DNA of 64,000 bases. It comes from Amborella trichopoda (taxonomy: Eukaryota > Streptophyta > Magnoliopsida > Amborellales > Amborellaceae). A program made the translations under genes and the position numbers. The notes beneath the pieces are model-generated. The model ran no database searches. It saw only the letters and a program-made list of their open reading frames with translations, and had not been told where the DNA came from. The stretch is from assembly GCF_000471905.2 (NCBI RefSeq), contig NW_006498549.1, positions 2,548,420 to 2,612,419 on the forward strand, given 5' to 3'. Positions 21,440 through 32,071 of this stretch are shown here, piece after piece (the stretch's first letter is position 1; every line of letters begins with the position of its first letter).

Positions 21440-22965
21440 TCATGGCCCCATATCTGATGATACGGGTACCAGTGAATCTTGATCCCTTGAAGGCTGCCTT
21501 GCTGGCTTTGGTGCAATGAGTCCTTGTTGGAGCATCATGTCGAACAGAGCGTGGAGAAGATCTATTAACAACTCATCAGAAAGGCGCATGCTTTTATCTT
21601 TCTCCTGTAATGCTTTCTCCTCGAATGCTTTCTTGAGTTCTTCGAGCTTGATTTGACCCTTCTGGATCAGTGCCTCGATGAGGTCATTAAGTGTATAACA
21701 TTCTTCTGTGGAGTAGTTTACCCTTCGATGATAAGCACAATATCTTGCATGCGTATCAAGACCAGCTTGATCAGGGAACTTGATCTCGCGCAGCTCAATC
21801 ATGTTATGTTCCAGTAATAGTCAGAGCAGCACAGGAACCCATTCCTTTTCAAAAGGATATACTTTATTCTGATGTCTGGTCCAATAGTCATCTCGATTAA
21901 GGTTCGCAGGTGGGAGTACCCGGTTGTATGACAGCTGCTTGCCTCCCTGAGGTACTGTTTTCGATGTGCCTACCCCTTTGGAGAGATCCAAAATCTGAGA
22001 GGCAACCTTCTTTGGATCACTAACGGTAACAGCTACACTGATCACCCCTTTTTGCTGATTGCCTCGAGGGTTGGTCCGAGAACTACCATTGCCCCGGTTG
22101 TTTCCCAAGCTTGAAGACTGTTGTCGTGATCCGTCATGCTGGCATGACAAGCTCTCTATGCGAACCAACTTAGTGAACAACTCTGACATGGAGGTTGGAT
22201 TGGAGGCCTCAACATGTAGAGCAATCTTAGGACTCATATTTCGCACACAAGTCTAAACTGCTTCCTTCTCAGGCATGGGATTGAGATGGTGAGCGGCCAA
22301 ATCTCTCCACCTTGCTATGAATTGGTCAACGGTTTCATCTAGTTCTTGGATCAAGGTGAGAAGCTCGATGGTTTGGACCTCTCTCTCGACCTCATAGAAG
22401 CGCTGGTGGAATAGTTTCTCCATTTCCTCCCAAGTATGCATTGAATTTGGGGGAAGGCGAGCATACCACTAAAAGGCCTGGCCATCCAGAGTTTCAAAGA
22501 ACTGACAGAGGAGGAGTCTCCCATCAGCTGTCGTCTCTTGACATGCCGCTTGGAAGTAGGTGATATGCTGGTGCAGGGATGTGGTACCATTGAACAAGGG
22601 AAACTTCCCTTTCTTGTAGTCTGAGGGAAACGACACCTGATCAATGTAAGAGCAGTATGGTTTCTGTTACAGCGTTGCACCCTGTATTCCCGGGATTTAT
22701 CTGCTCTTTAGGCTGTGAGTTACCATAGCATCGATGTCTGCCTGTGAGACGGGGTGAGGGACATAATTGTCTTGTGAGGCAGGACGAGGAGGCTGCCTTG
22801 GAGGTGTATCATTTGAATGATGGGAATTGACCTCATGGTTAGCTGAGTGTCGCGTGGCCTCCATGCGATCAATCTTTCCATCATTGCTTGCACCATCTGT
22901 TCAAACCTTTCCATGCGTGCTTCTTGGGAGTCGCTCGGTTTGTTTACCACCATTACATTGACCAT
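21440..22965 (-). pseudogene. Tat-type gag relic
   Basis: From right to left: an N-terminal piece (22965-22720), a segment reading the retrotransposon gag domain (22441-22253: WEEMEKLFHQRFYEVEREV and ETVDQFIARWRDLA), a Ser/Gly/Asn-rich linker (22246-21821), and a C-terminal segment with YCAYHRRVNYSTEECYTLNDLIEALI (21750-21660), the CxxHxxxxHxxxxC-like motif that replaces a zinc knuckle in this lineage. The expected second His is Asn-Tyr here. Three frame breaks separate these pieces. The order matches the protease that follows on the same strand. Confidence 0.75.
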
Positions 22966-23444
22966 TTCTCTAAGGAGGTCAGCTTTAAGTGTGACTGAAG
23001 TCTTTCGAGCTTGAAGGTTCGTATGTGGCAGTAGATCTGTAAGGGCTCAGCATGCCCCGAATGGACTCGACTCTTATATGCTGACCATGTGAGGACCGAT
23101 TCTCAACGATCTTGGGACCGTGACTGCCAGGAGGTCGGGTCATCTTCTATGATGTTGACCACAGTGCAGGATTCTCGCACCTCTTCTTCAGTCTCTGTGA
23201 TTCGAAGAGGGTAGAAGGGATTTTGAGGAAGGAGATCCGTGGAGCTGGGTGTCCTGACTTTTCTGGTAGGCTCCTTAACCAGAATGTGCAGTCCTTTATC
23301 TTGCTTTAGCTTTAGACTGTGATAGACCTCTCTCTAGAACTGAGACTGGAGTCGAGGTTGACCCATCTTCTTACAGCATGAGAGGGCCATATCCATAAGA
23401 TGGGGCAACGAATGTGGACCTTGGACGGGGGCCAACTTGGGCTG

Positions 23445-24500
23445 CTACCTTGGAAGTTGAAAAACTTCATCAATCATCAGGCCTTTGTCCCGAGCTCCTT
23501 TGTGGGCTCCAGAGGCATAGCCGACCTGATGGGGCTGGCTGAGGATGGTACTCTTAAGGAAAACCTTTGAGTACCAAGTCTTGTGGTGTCGGCCTGAAGG
23601 AGAAAGGGCAAGAGAAGAAGGGACCGACTCCTGAGGTCGTTTGAGTCGGGAGGAAGCAGTGGTCTGGGAAGGTGGCATGTGTACGCCCCTTGAAGTAGCA
23701 TTCCGGGTGATTTGGGGGTCAGCCGGGGCTCGAACGGGTGGTCCGGCCTTAGGAGGCCGAGAACTGTGAGCACGTATCTGTAGGGGAATAGGTGGAAGCT
23801 TGCACCTTACAGGGTGTGCAAGTGTGTGCTGAGTGGGAGGACGAAGGGGTCGTCTCCCATGGGCTTGGGTTGGCGCAACAACGGCGTTGCCCCGAGCAGT
23901 GAGACGCACATGCATAGCGTGTATAGGTTTTGGCCCAAGGAGGCCTGATCCTAAAGACTTATTCGAGGTAATACGAGGGTTACCCCGAGGTGTGACTCGA
24001 GTGGATGACCCACGAGTCTTAGGGTGTGTGAGAGAGGTGGAGGCCCCAGCCTCTCCGCCTTGATATGTTGAGCCTCCAAGCATAGAGACTCGCGGTGGTG
24101 CAGAAATGTGGGGGGGAGCCTTGCGGCGACCCACAGGAAAAAAGGTGACTTCTTTGCCTTTTGCAGCAAGGGACTGGGTAGCCTTTCGACGTACCTTAAT
24201 AATACGACCGGCGAGTGACTTGCCGGTAATAAGGTACATGTTGTGAGTGGTAGCATATGTACTACCAATGCAGGGTGCCTTGGTGGAAGTTCTACCAGAA
24301 CAAGGAGATGGGGAGTTAGGGACCTTTAAGTCCTTCCTCACGCCAATCCAGGTTAATACTTGGGAACTAGACACTGGGTCTTTGCTCAGAAGGAAGGTTG
24401 GGAACGAAGTTCGAGGAACTTGCTCTCGAGGGATGCAAACGAATGCGGGGATGAGAAAATCCTCGATCTGGATAAATGGGTTAAGAAACCCGGAAGCCAT
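23445..24500 (-). pseudogene. Basic Pro/Arg-rich ORF upstream of gag (ORF1-like)
   Basis: A 351-codon open frame lies between the LTR leader and gag. It encodes a basic protein rich in Pro, Arg, Ser and His with no domain I recognise. Ogre-type Tat elements are known to carry an extra ORF1 of unknown function in this position, and that is the best explanation. The high GC of this stretch compared with its surroundings could also keep the frame open by chance. Positions 22966-23444 show no readable protein. Confidence 0.4.
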
Positions 24501-25394
24501 TTGGCATGTGAAAACAGAAAAACAAAAGAGAAACTAGCCAAATAAGTACGATCCGACGAAGGGGTAGTAAGTCCCCAATAGAGTCGCGAAGCTGTTTAGG
24601 TGCCTCGATCTCGCCCTCTGGATCTGAATGATCTGGTGTCTTACTCTCTTGAGAATCTTGAGAAACATTGAGATCGCTCTCTTGAGAATCTTGCTCAAGA
24701 ACAAGGGAAGGTATACCAATCAATGAGAGAGGAATTTAAGGTGGGTTGGAGACTTACTCGGGCTGGCTCGCGAGAGCGCCCTCTTAGATCACAAAGAAAG
24801 CCTCCCAGTCTTACAAGTGGTTCAAAATCGCCTCCCTTGACATGTATTCTCCTGTTTCTGCAATCACACACACACATGGTTAATTTTACAAGACAAGTGG
24901 ACCAAAGGACCACACCTTGTCATTTGGGTGAATGTACACAGGCATGCACATTTGAAGGAGAAAAGAGAAGAGATGAAGAGATGAGGGTTGGGAGAAGGAA
25001 GAAAAGAGAGGAAAATAAAAGAAAGAGACATTTGACCGGGTGGCTAGCCTAACACAATGGCTAGATTGGCCTGATGATTGACCTGACATGATAGCAAGAC
25101 GGGTACGGTAACACAGATCGGCACAACGGCAATACTACTCAACGACAAAACACTAACACCAACCAGCCTGGTACAATGGTGAGTTCGACGTAGCAGTAAG
25201 ACGAGCACGGTAACTTAGACCGGCACACGGCAATACTGCTTGACGATGAGACTATCGTGACAGTACTAGACTTGGCCTATCCCTTGGTCAAATGAGAGAG
25301 GAAGAAGGAAAAAGAGAGAGTAAGAAGAGAGAGGAGAGAAGAGAGAAAAATAAGAGAGAGAAAATAGGTGAGACAAAAAGAAGGAAGACAGAAG

Positions 25395-25597
25395 CATGGA
25401 CAACGATGGACTTCCGTCGTCCATCATAGAGGAAAAAGGAGAGAGAAATAACATGGACGGCGATGGACTTCTACCATCCATGACAGAAGAAAGAGGAGAG
25501 AGAAAGAACATGAACGACGATAGACTTCTGTTGTCCATGATAGAGGAAAGAGGAGAGAGAAAGAACATGGACGACGACGGACTTCCGTCGTCCATGA
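25395..25597. repeat. Array of four hairpin modules in the right-arm LTR
   Basis: Four modules of ~58 bp start near 25395, 25452, 25509 and 25566. The last has a perfect 10-bp stem CATGGACGAC/GTCGTCCATG (25566-25575 with 25587-25596). The others have one or two mismatches. It is the shorter homologue of the array at 6116-6696. Similar single palindromes lie at 25628-25650 (GCGATGAGCATCG type) and 26142-26166 (TGCACGA/TCGTGCA). Confidence 0.75.
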
Positions 25598-25794
25598 CAT
25601 AAAGACAAGAATGAGAAAGGAGTGTCATATGTGGCGATGAGCATCGTCGTGTACAACATAAGAAAGGGGAAACTTAGATAGAGGTCTAGCCTGCCACTCG
25701 AGTTAAGGCCCGGCTTATTGTTCCTGTTTCCAGAAGATAAGGGAAGCATGAGAATGTCATGCCCAACGATGAGCTTCATCATGCGTGACTGGAG

Positions 25795-26580
25795 AGCAAA
25801 GAGAAAGGAAATAACAAAGTGAGAGCAAGAAAGATAGGGAGGAAGAAAGAGGGTTTAGGGAAGAGAAAGAGGAAAAGAAAGTAAAGAGAAAAGAAAGGAA
25901 AGAAGAGAGAACAAAGGAAAGTGAGGAGAGATATTGGGAGAAAGTCAGAGGAAAAAGAAGGTAAGAGGGACGAAGAGATTAGGAAAAGGAGAAGAAGAAT
26001 AAGGAAAGAAGAGAGCAGGAAACACGCACAGCACTGCCACTATGTGTGCGTTAGAGAGAGAAGAAAACACTGAGAGAGCTTCATGCACGGCGTTGCCATC
26101 GTCATGTGTGTTTGAGGGAGAAGAAAATAGGGAGAGAGATTTGTGCACGAAGTTACCATTGTCGTGCATCTTCAAACAGAGAGAGACAACAAGAAAGATA
26201 GAGCAGGGAGAGAAAAGGAGAAGAAAAAGAAAGAGAGAAAAAGAAAAGAAAGAAAGCAGAGAGAAAAGAGAAAAGGAGAAGAAGAGAGAGAAAGAGAGAC
26301 ATGCATGACGATGGCTACTTCCGTGCATGTTTGAAAGGGAGATGAGAGAGACGGAGGAAAGAAGAGAAGAGAGAGAAAAGAAGAAAGAGGAGGGAGAAAA
26401 GATAAAGACGAGAGAAGGGGAGAGAAAGAGATAGAAGAGAGAGAAAAGAGGAAGACAGAGACAAGAAAAAGAGAGAGAAAAAGATATATGAGAGGGAAAA
26501 GAGGAAGAGAGAGATAGACGAGAAGAAGGGAAGCGAGAGAAAGATAGAGATGAGGAGAGAGAAGATTAGTTTCACCGAGG
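25795..26580. repeat. Polypurine low-complexity tract
   Basis: GA-rich sequence is the counterpart of the polypyrimidine tract in the left arm. The long frames on both strands (Lys/Arg/Glu-rich or Leu/Ser/Phe-rich) are compositional. Confidence 0.85.
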
Positions 26581-27779
26581 GATACCAAACATTTCTTCTC
26601 TCTCACTCTCTCTCCAAGATGCACCTCTCAAACTCAATAAAAAAAATCAAACTTTATTGATCAATTGAAAGTATGAGGGGATCCTTTTACAATTAGGTTT
26701 AGCATGTGTTTATAGAGTTGGGCCCAAATATGGGTGGATGCCCAAAAACTATCTCAATTGATGATAATTATAATTATTTTGAATTAAAATAAAATCTAAA
26801 AATGGGTGCAAAATGATTGTTTTGCCCCTGCCTAACAATTCATAGAATTTCAAAACAGTCCCTGCTGCTGCCCTATAACGTGTGTGATCTTCCATGGATG
26901 ATCCGGAGTTGCTCTGATGCCCATGACAAAAAGATGATTGCTTTCTTGTTGGGCTCGTCATGGTGATCGATTTGATACCAACTTCGAGCCACAGGTTGTG
27001 TTTTTAAGCTACGATCATGAGATTCAAAATTCATGCAAATCTTGAAAACTTTGGATCGATAGTGTGCTCGTTTCTTGATGTTTTTACATAATTTTTTCAT
27101 TGTATTACAGTAAGCATGTCGTCACGATCGCGTGGCAATAAACACAGCTCGATTCGTGCATGGACGAAGATTTTGCAGTATTGAGTTTTTGACCGGAATC
27201 TAAAATTTCGGTGCCAAAATTTAGAATTCCAATGCCAAAATTTACCACAGTTTTGTGTGTGAAATCCGACCGTTCATAATGCACAGGGTTCAGACCAATG
27301 GTAGCCGTGGAACTTACGCACACGATGGATCTGGTCTGGTGTTAATCCAATGCGCGAGCGCTGTGATATCCCCACTCGAGCAAGGCATGTCGCTGTTGTT
27401 TTTTCTGTAACTTCTTCATGAATCAACAACTTCTCTCTAGCTTTTCTCCTTGCTTGGACGTCGTCACGAGCGTGCCACATATCGAAACACTCGTCTTAAC
27501 GAGACGAACACACGCATAAAATTTGAGCACGATTCGACTCGAGACGAGTGAGATATAATGCCTATAAGTCCCTACCCGAAACTGTAAAAACAACCACCAT
27601 TAATGGTGATTTGGTGCAGGGAGGCCGCACAGGAATAGCATGCGGCCCACCCCTTTTTAATGTTTCGCCCATAACTTTGTCTTGGGACGTTTGATTATGC
27701 CAAAACTTGACCCTTGGGGGGTTTTTTACTGTGCCGGATCTAATGGCAATGGTCCCACAGCAATTTGACCCGTCAAACA

Positions 27780-29129
27780 TATAGTTCTAGTTATGGGGTC
27801 CATTTCAAGGTACGAGAGATTCATTTTTTCGAAATTGTTTGTCTGCACTACCTTAAACATGTCGAATTGCGACGAAACTTGGCAGGTGGCCTTTTGAAGT
27901 CCTTATGAACACTTCCACTTGTTCTGGAGTAATTCTGAGACTGTCGAAAATGCCACTGTAATTCAGGCTTTATTGACAGGCTTCCTCTTTATTCCGCATC
28001 GGGGACCCAAGGTGCTGAAAAATGTCTTCAAACATTTCCCTTCTCTTCATCTTCTCTTGTCATCTTCTTCTATTCCACTTCTCTTCTCTCCCTTCATCCT
28101 CTATATTTCTCACTCTCAGACCATTCTTTGTGGGACGTTTCTGAGGCTGTGACTGGGTTCGTCCCGTGCCCTTGAACTTAAGATACTCCCTCGAGTTTGG
28201 TTCCCTTCTCTTCTTCTTATTATTCTTCCTTCTTCTTCGTCTCTCCTTCTCTTCCTCTCTTCTTTTCTTCTCTTCTTTGCTTCTTCTCTCCTCCTCTCTT
28301 CTTCTTCTCTTCTTCTTCCTATTTTTTTCTCTCTCTTATCTTTCTATCAACCTCTAGGAGGCTCTTCCGAGACTCATCGAGGTCAGATTTATCCTTTCAG
28401 TATACTTTCTTGTGAATCCACCAAGGTACCAATGCCTTGAGCCCGATACCTTTTCCGTCTCCCATTAAATACCTCTTTGCAAAGGTGAAGCCGGAAGGCT
28501 GCCCAATTTTTGAGTAATCTTCTCTCTCTTCTCTTTCTCTACTCTATCTCCCTATATTCTATCTCTCTCTTCTTCTATTTTCACCTTTAAAACCACATTA
28601 AGAAAGGTAGCACAAGGGACGAGTCTTCAAGCTATTTCATTTAATGGGTTCAAAGTTGTCCAAAGTTCGCAAGGGAGCCGAAGCCAGATCAGGCCTCAGA
28701 GGCTGAGAGGGGGCGGAACGGGGGTGGGGCGAGGGGTGTGCCTTTCTAACTAAAGAGGGCTTAGAGCCCTAGTGCATCTCAATCCCCTTTAAGCAAGGTA
28801 AGCCTTACCTCGTGCTCCTTTTTTTGTTGGTTCGCACCACACACACACCGCACCGTTTGACCCTTATCCTAGCGGGTATATGAGTCATCCTCACACGCAC
28901 ATGTGGGTGAACCGAAAAGGGAAGTGCAAAACACAAACGCGAGCCCTCTACTCTTCCTCTCTCTAAAAACAAGTGGGAGGGCATGACGGTTTTGAGAAGA
29001 GGGTTTTCTTGTGCCAAACCTGTGAAGAAAAATCTAAGGCCAACAAATTGGGTATAAAAAGAGAGGGAAAAATGGGTATCTGCTTAAGAAACTTTAAAAA
29101 TTAGAAGAATACTAGCTATAATACACATT
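27780..29129. other. Repeat-derived sequence without recognised gene
   Basis: About 1.35 kb of mixed sequence holds CT-rich runs (28055-28110, 28197-28345, 28515-28580), a G-rich patch (28706-28740), a 15-bp near-palindrome AGGTAAG-C-CTTACCT (28796-28810) and a GT-rich patch near 28840. It resembles LTR or leader sequence of a further element, but I find no partner in the window. No coding region is supported. Confidence 0.4.
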
Positions 29130-29428
29130 CAGGAGAATTTAGGTATGCACCAATAGGCGATAAGATGAGATAAAGTAGACTTGGGTGGGCTGACAATGTG
29201 TAGCGTAGACCCAATACATCACTTATTAGGATGTGCGAGTTAGTTTAAGTAAAAGGCTCAAAAATGGCAAGGGGTAGGCCCAAAAAGACATGATTGGAAG
29301 TAGTGAGAAAAAATGTGTGGACTTATGATCTCACTGAGGGTATGACCCATATTAGAGCAAAATGACGGATCAGGATTCGTGTAGCTAACCCGAATTAATT
29401 AAAAAAAGGTTTGGACAATGATGATAAT
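29130..29428 (+). mobile_element. RTE-type LINE, 3' end fragment
   Basis: The + strand carries the conserved 3' end of the RTE family seen repeatedly in this window: GCACCAATAGGCGATAAGATGAGA, then GGCCCAAAAAGACATG and a final ATTCGTGTAGCTAACCCG-AATTAATT. It ends in a degenerate (GAT)-type tail near 29418-29432. Only the 3' ~300 bp is present (5' truncated), as is usual for LINE copies. Confidence 0.75.
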
Positions 29429-30142
29429 GATTAGCTATAACAAAATATCTACACAAAAATTCTCTTTATTTAATAACAAAGTAAAAAGATTTCATGCTCC
29501 CACAGGAGCATATTGTCCATTGATTCCTCGGGTAAAACCCAAATTAGGAGCATTTGTAGCATGCCAAATTTTGGGATGTAATGTCTTAGACCCATATATT
29601 CACCTCAATAGAAAAAATTTCCAAATTACACACTATATATACTTGAAACGAACAATGTTTTAAGATTAAATAGTCTATTCAAATTTTTAGGGAGTGAGAT
29701 CTAAGTATTATAAAACTCAAAATCAAAGTTCCTTTGAAAAATAATTATCTAGTGATTCTTATATGATTCATAAAGCTTCAATTTGAAAAAAGGAAAATGG
29801 TTTGATAGGGCAGCAATCCTATCAAAATAAGTAAAGGCTCACCGAAAGACTCATTGAAAATTGTAATTCAAGCATTGGAAAACATTTACATCGATTATCT
29901 TAACTTGAAAATTATGGTTGTGAAAGAAATTAGGACTTCAAACTCTAAAAAATAGTTGATATTTTAACAAATTATCTAGACCGTTTATTTTCCCCAAAAA
30001 TTAGTTGAGTTTTAAAAGTTTATTTTTGGTATTGAAAATTGATTTTAGAGCCATCATAAGCGAGGATTTAAGGTGAAGCTTTATTTGGATTTTATAGAGC
30101 CTAGACCTTATAGAAACTTCATCCTTGAAAAAATTACTATTG
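29429..30142. other. AT-rich intergenic stretch
   Basis: I see no gene, repeat unit or RNA feature in this interval. Short frames have no recognisable content. Confidence 0.5.
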
Positions 30143-31801
30143 GGGCGTATTTGATAGTAGGAAGTGGCTTCTGGAAGTTGAGAACTTCTAAACTTTTCGT
30201 GTTTGATAAAAATGAGAACCCCAAATCGAAAGTCCTATATGACACAATTAGTAATGAAGGCAGTAGGCTTGCAGTGCTTGAGGGTAACTCCATTTTTTCC
30301 TATGTTTTGTTGCTTCGATTTGTACAATATTTCTAGTGTAATATTTGGCCTTATAATATACTCATTGCACAAGGAAAATATTACCTTGTAGATGGTGGGT
30401 ATCCTACTATGCGTGGTTTCACAGGGCCATATTGAAGAGTCCGTTACCATCTAAACGAATTTACTTCAGGCCCATGAGCTCCTCAGAATCACCAGGAGTT
30501 ATTCAACAAGCGGCATTCCACGCTTAGAAATATGGTGGAGAGGACATTTGGACTTTGGAAGGCTAGATTTCCTGTACTCAAAGATCAAATGCAGTATCAT
30601 TTACGAATACAAGTTGATGTAGTTATTGCATGTGCAATATTGCACAATTACATCATGATGACTCGGGGAGTCGATAGTAGAAGAGAGTTGTGTTTTCGAA
30701 GGAGGGTTGAGAGTCAACTAGTAATAATTGATGGAGATGATGATTTTTCGCAATTGACTCAGGGGCACGTTGATCATGACGTTGGCGTCAATCTGCGAGA
30801 TGCCATAGCGACACAATTGTGGGAGGCCTACATAAGTCGCTAGCACTTGTAATTAAACATTGTTATGCATTTCATGTGAACTTTTTATGTTATGTTCATT
30901 CTATTACATTTTGAATTGTGTACGTTTAAACTATTATAGGTTATTATTGAATGGGCTGGTTTTATACATAGTTTTTTTTATGGATGCATGAATTGTGAAT
31001 GTTGCTTGATACATATGCATCAGTACTGAATATAAGTAGTGCTCAAGTTATTATTAAATGGGTTGATTTCGTACTGCTTGACATTTTCTATAGACAGCTT
31101 TAATTTTGAGGTGCAATGAAGTTTAGCATGGAACATTTGTGTGGAAGTTTATCATGGAACATTGTAGATAGACTACTTTAATTTTTGCGTGAAAATTTAT
31201 CATGGAAACCAAAATGCATTTTTATCATGTGGTGTTAGTGGTTGACATATGAAAAATGTAACTCTTGCCAATGAGATGAAAACCAGTATTTTCTCTAATC
31301 CAATACAAATACCAAGTTCTTCTTTAACTTCTCAGGAGGTTATCAAACACAAAAACCAAGAACTTTTTAACTTCCCAAGAGGTTATCAAACACAGAAACC
31401 AAGAACTTCTTAACTTCTCAGAGAGGTTAACAAACACAGAAATCAAGAACTTTTTTAAGTTCACAGAACTTAAGAACTTCTAATTTACAGTTCATGAACT
31501 TGCTTCCAGATATCAAACAGGCTCTTAGAGGAAATACACTATGCTCCTACAAGTATAGCATAACGCTTTTGACTTGAAAAAATAAAGAAACAAGTATTTA
31601 CAATGCGAGTGCTCTAGGGAGTAAAGATGTTATCAAACACAGAAACCAAGTTCTTAACTTTTCAGGAAGTTTTCAAACATAGAAACTATGAACTTCTTAA
31701 CTTTCCAGAGAGGTTACCGAAACCAAAAACTTTTAAGTTCACATAACTTAAGAACTTCCGATTTCCAATTCATAAATTTGCGTCTAGTTATCAAACAGCC
31801 C
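30143..31801 (+). mobile_element. PIF/Harbinger-type element with TIRs and 3-bp TSD
   Basis: The left end starts GGGCGTATTTGATA and the right end, reversed, starts GGGCTGTTTGATA, an imperfect 13-14 bp terminal inverted repeat. The flanking triplet is TTG on both sides (30140-30142 and 31802-31804), matching the 3-bp duplication of the Harbinger superfamily. It carries a transposase relic (30366-30843) and, near the right end, three or four repeats of a ~45-bp subterminal motif (GGTTATCAAACACAGAAACCAAGAACTT). Part of its right end has been duplicated in tandem (31345-31904). A first, truncated copy of the right end is at about 31502-31521. Confidence 0.65.
30366..30843 (+). pseudogene. PIF/Harbinger transposase, C-terminal relic (DDE_Tnp_4)
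   Basis: The reading starts near QGKYYLVDGGYPTMRGFTGPY, a conserved region of Harbinger/ALP1-like DDE transposases that contains a catalytic Asp. It continues through RYHLNEF, PQNHQELFNKRHSTLRN and MVERTFGLWKARFPVL, then VVIACAILHNYI and an acidic tail ending at a stop at 30841. Two in-frame TGA codons (about 30434 and 30475) stand where the family has Arg (PYR-VRYH and GPR-APQ contexts). Both fit C-to-T change at a CGA codon. The N-terminal half is missing. The domain is related to host genes such as ALP1, but the stops and the flanking TIRs show a transposon. Confidence 0.8.
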
Positions 31802-31904
31802 TTGGAGTAAAGACACTGTGCTCCTACAAGTATAGCACGCCGCTCTGAGACCAGAAAAAATAAAGAAACAAGTATTTACAGGGCGAGTGCTCTAGGGAGT
31901 GAAT
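31345..31904. repeat. 277-bp tandem duplication upstream of TOP3B
   Basis: Two copies with a period of 277 bp (anchor CTCCTACAAGTATAGCA at 31544 and 31821) cover the Harbinger right end plus about 100 bp of flanking host sequence ending GAGTGCTCTAGGGAGT. Divergence is moderate, roughly 15-20 percent in the transposon part and lower in the host part. The second copy ends about 150 bp before the TOP3B start codon, so the duplication lies in the proximal promoter or 5' UTR. Confidence 0.75.
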
Positions 31905-32050
31905 GCTCGTAGAAGAAGAGAAATAGGCGGCAAATTTCATAAATGTAAATTCCAGTCCCTTCTTTGCGTTTGATCCTATACCGTTTCTCTTCATCGCTGG
32001 TGAGGAAGAAGGCCCTCTTTGCATTAGTTTACGCTTGAATTCATGATCCG
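31905..32050 (+). promoter_or_regulatory. Probable 5' UTR / core promoter of TOP3B
   Basis: The interval between the tandem duplication and the start codon has no coding content. It includes a pyrimidine-rich patch (CCGTTTCTCTTC near 31980) and no clear TATA box. It is assigned only by position, and the transcription start cannot be placed from sequence. Confidence 0.35.
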
Positions 32051-32071
32051 ATGGATCCAAACGTGCTCATG
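32051..32071 (+). CDS. TOP3B: TOP3B exon 1
   Basis: Seven codons, MDPNVLM, followed by the donor GTAACC. An out-of-frame ATG lies 8 bases upstream (32043) and reads ATG ATC CGA TGG. It could slightly reduce initiation. The exon ends in phase 0. Confidence 0.85.

Larger units (their letters stand above)
24598..27779 (-). mobile_element. Right arm: - oriented 5' LTR plus leader of the Tat element
   Basis: This is the inverted counterpart of 4179-7806 and leads directly into ORF1 and gag on the minus strand, so it is the element's 5' LTR and leader. The outer edge is set at 27779, where the minus strand begins TGTTTGACGGGTCAAA. The exact LTR/leader boundary is not clear, and I could not identify a convincing primer binding site. 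Inside are an (AC)n tract (about 24867-24878), the hairpin modules at 25395-25597 and a polypurine tract. No oppositely placed 3' LTR in the same orientation is present in the window. Confidence 0.6.

Noticed and set aside
24723-25052. + strand 109-codon frame
   Set aside because: Shadow of the minus-strand leader; composition is purine-driven and no domain is visible.
30073-30336. An 87-codon + strand frame before the transposase relic
   Set aside because: It spans the left terminus of the Harbinger element and has no resemblance to the transposase N-terminus.
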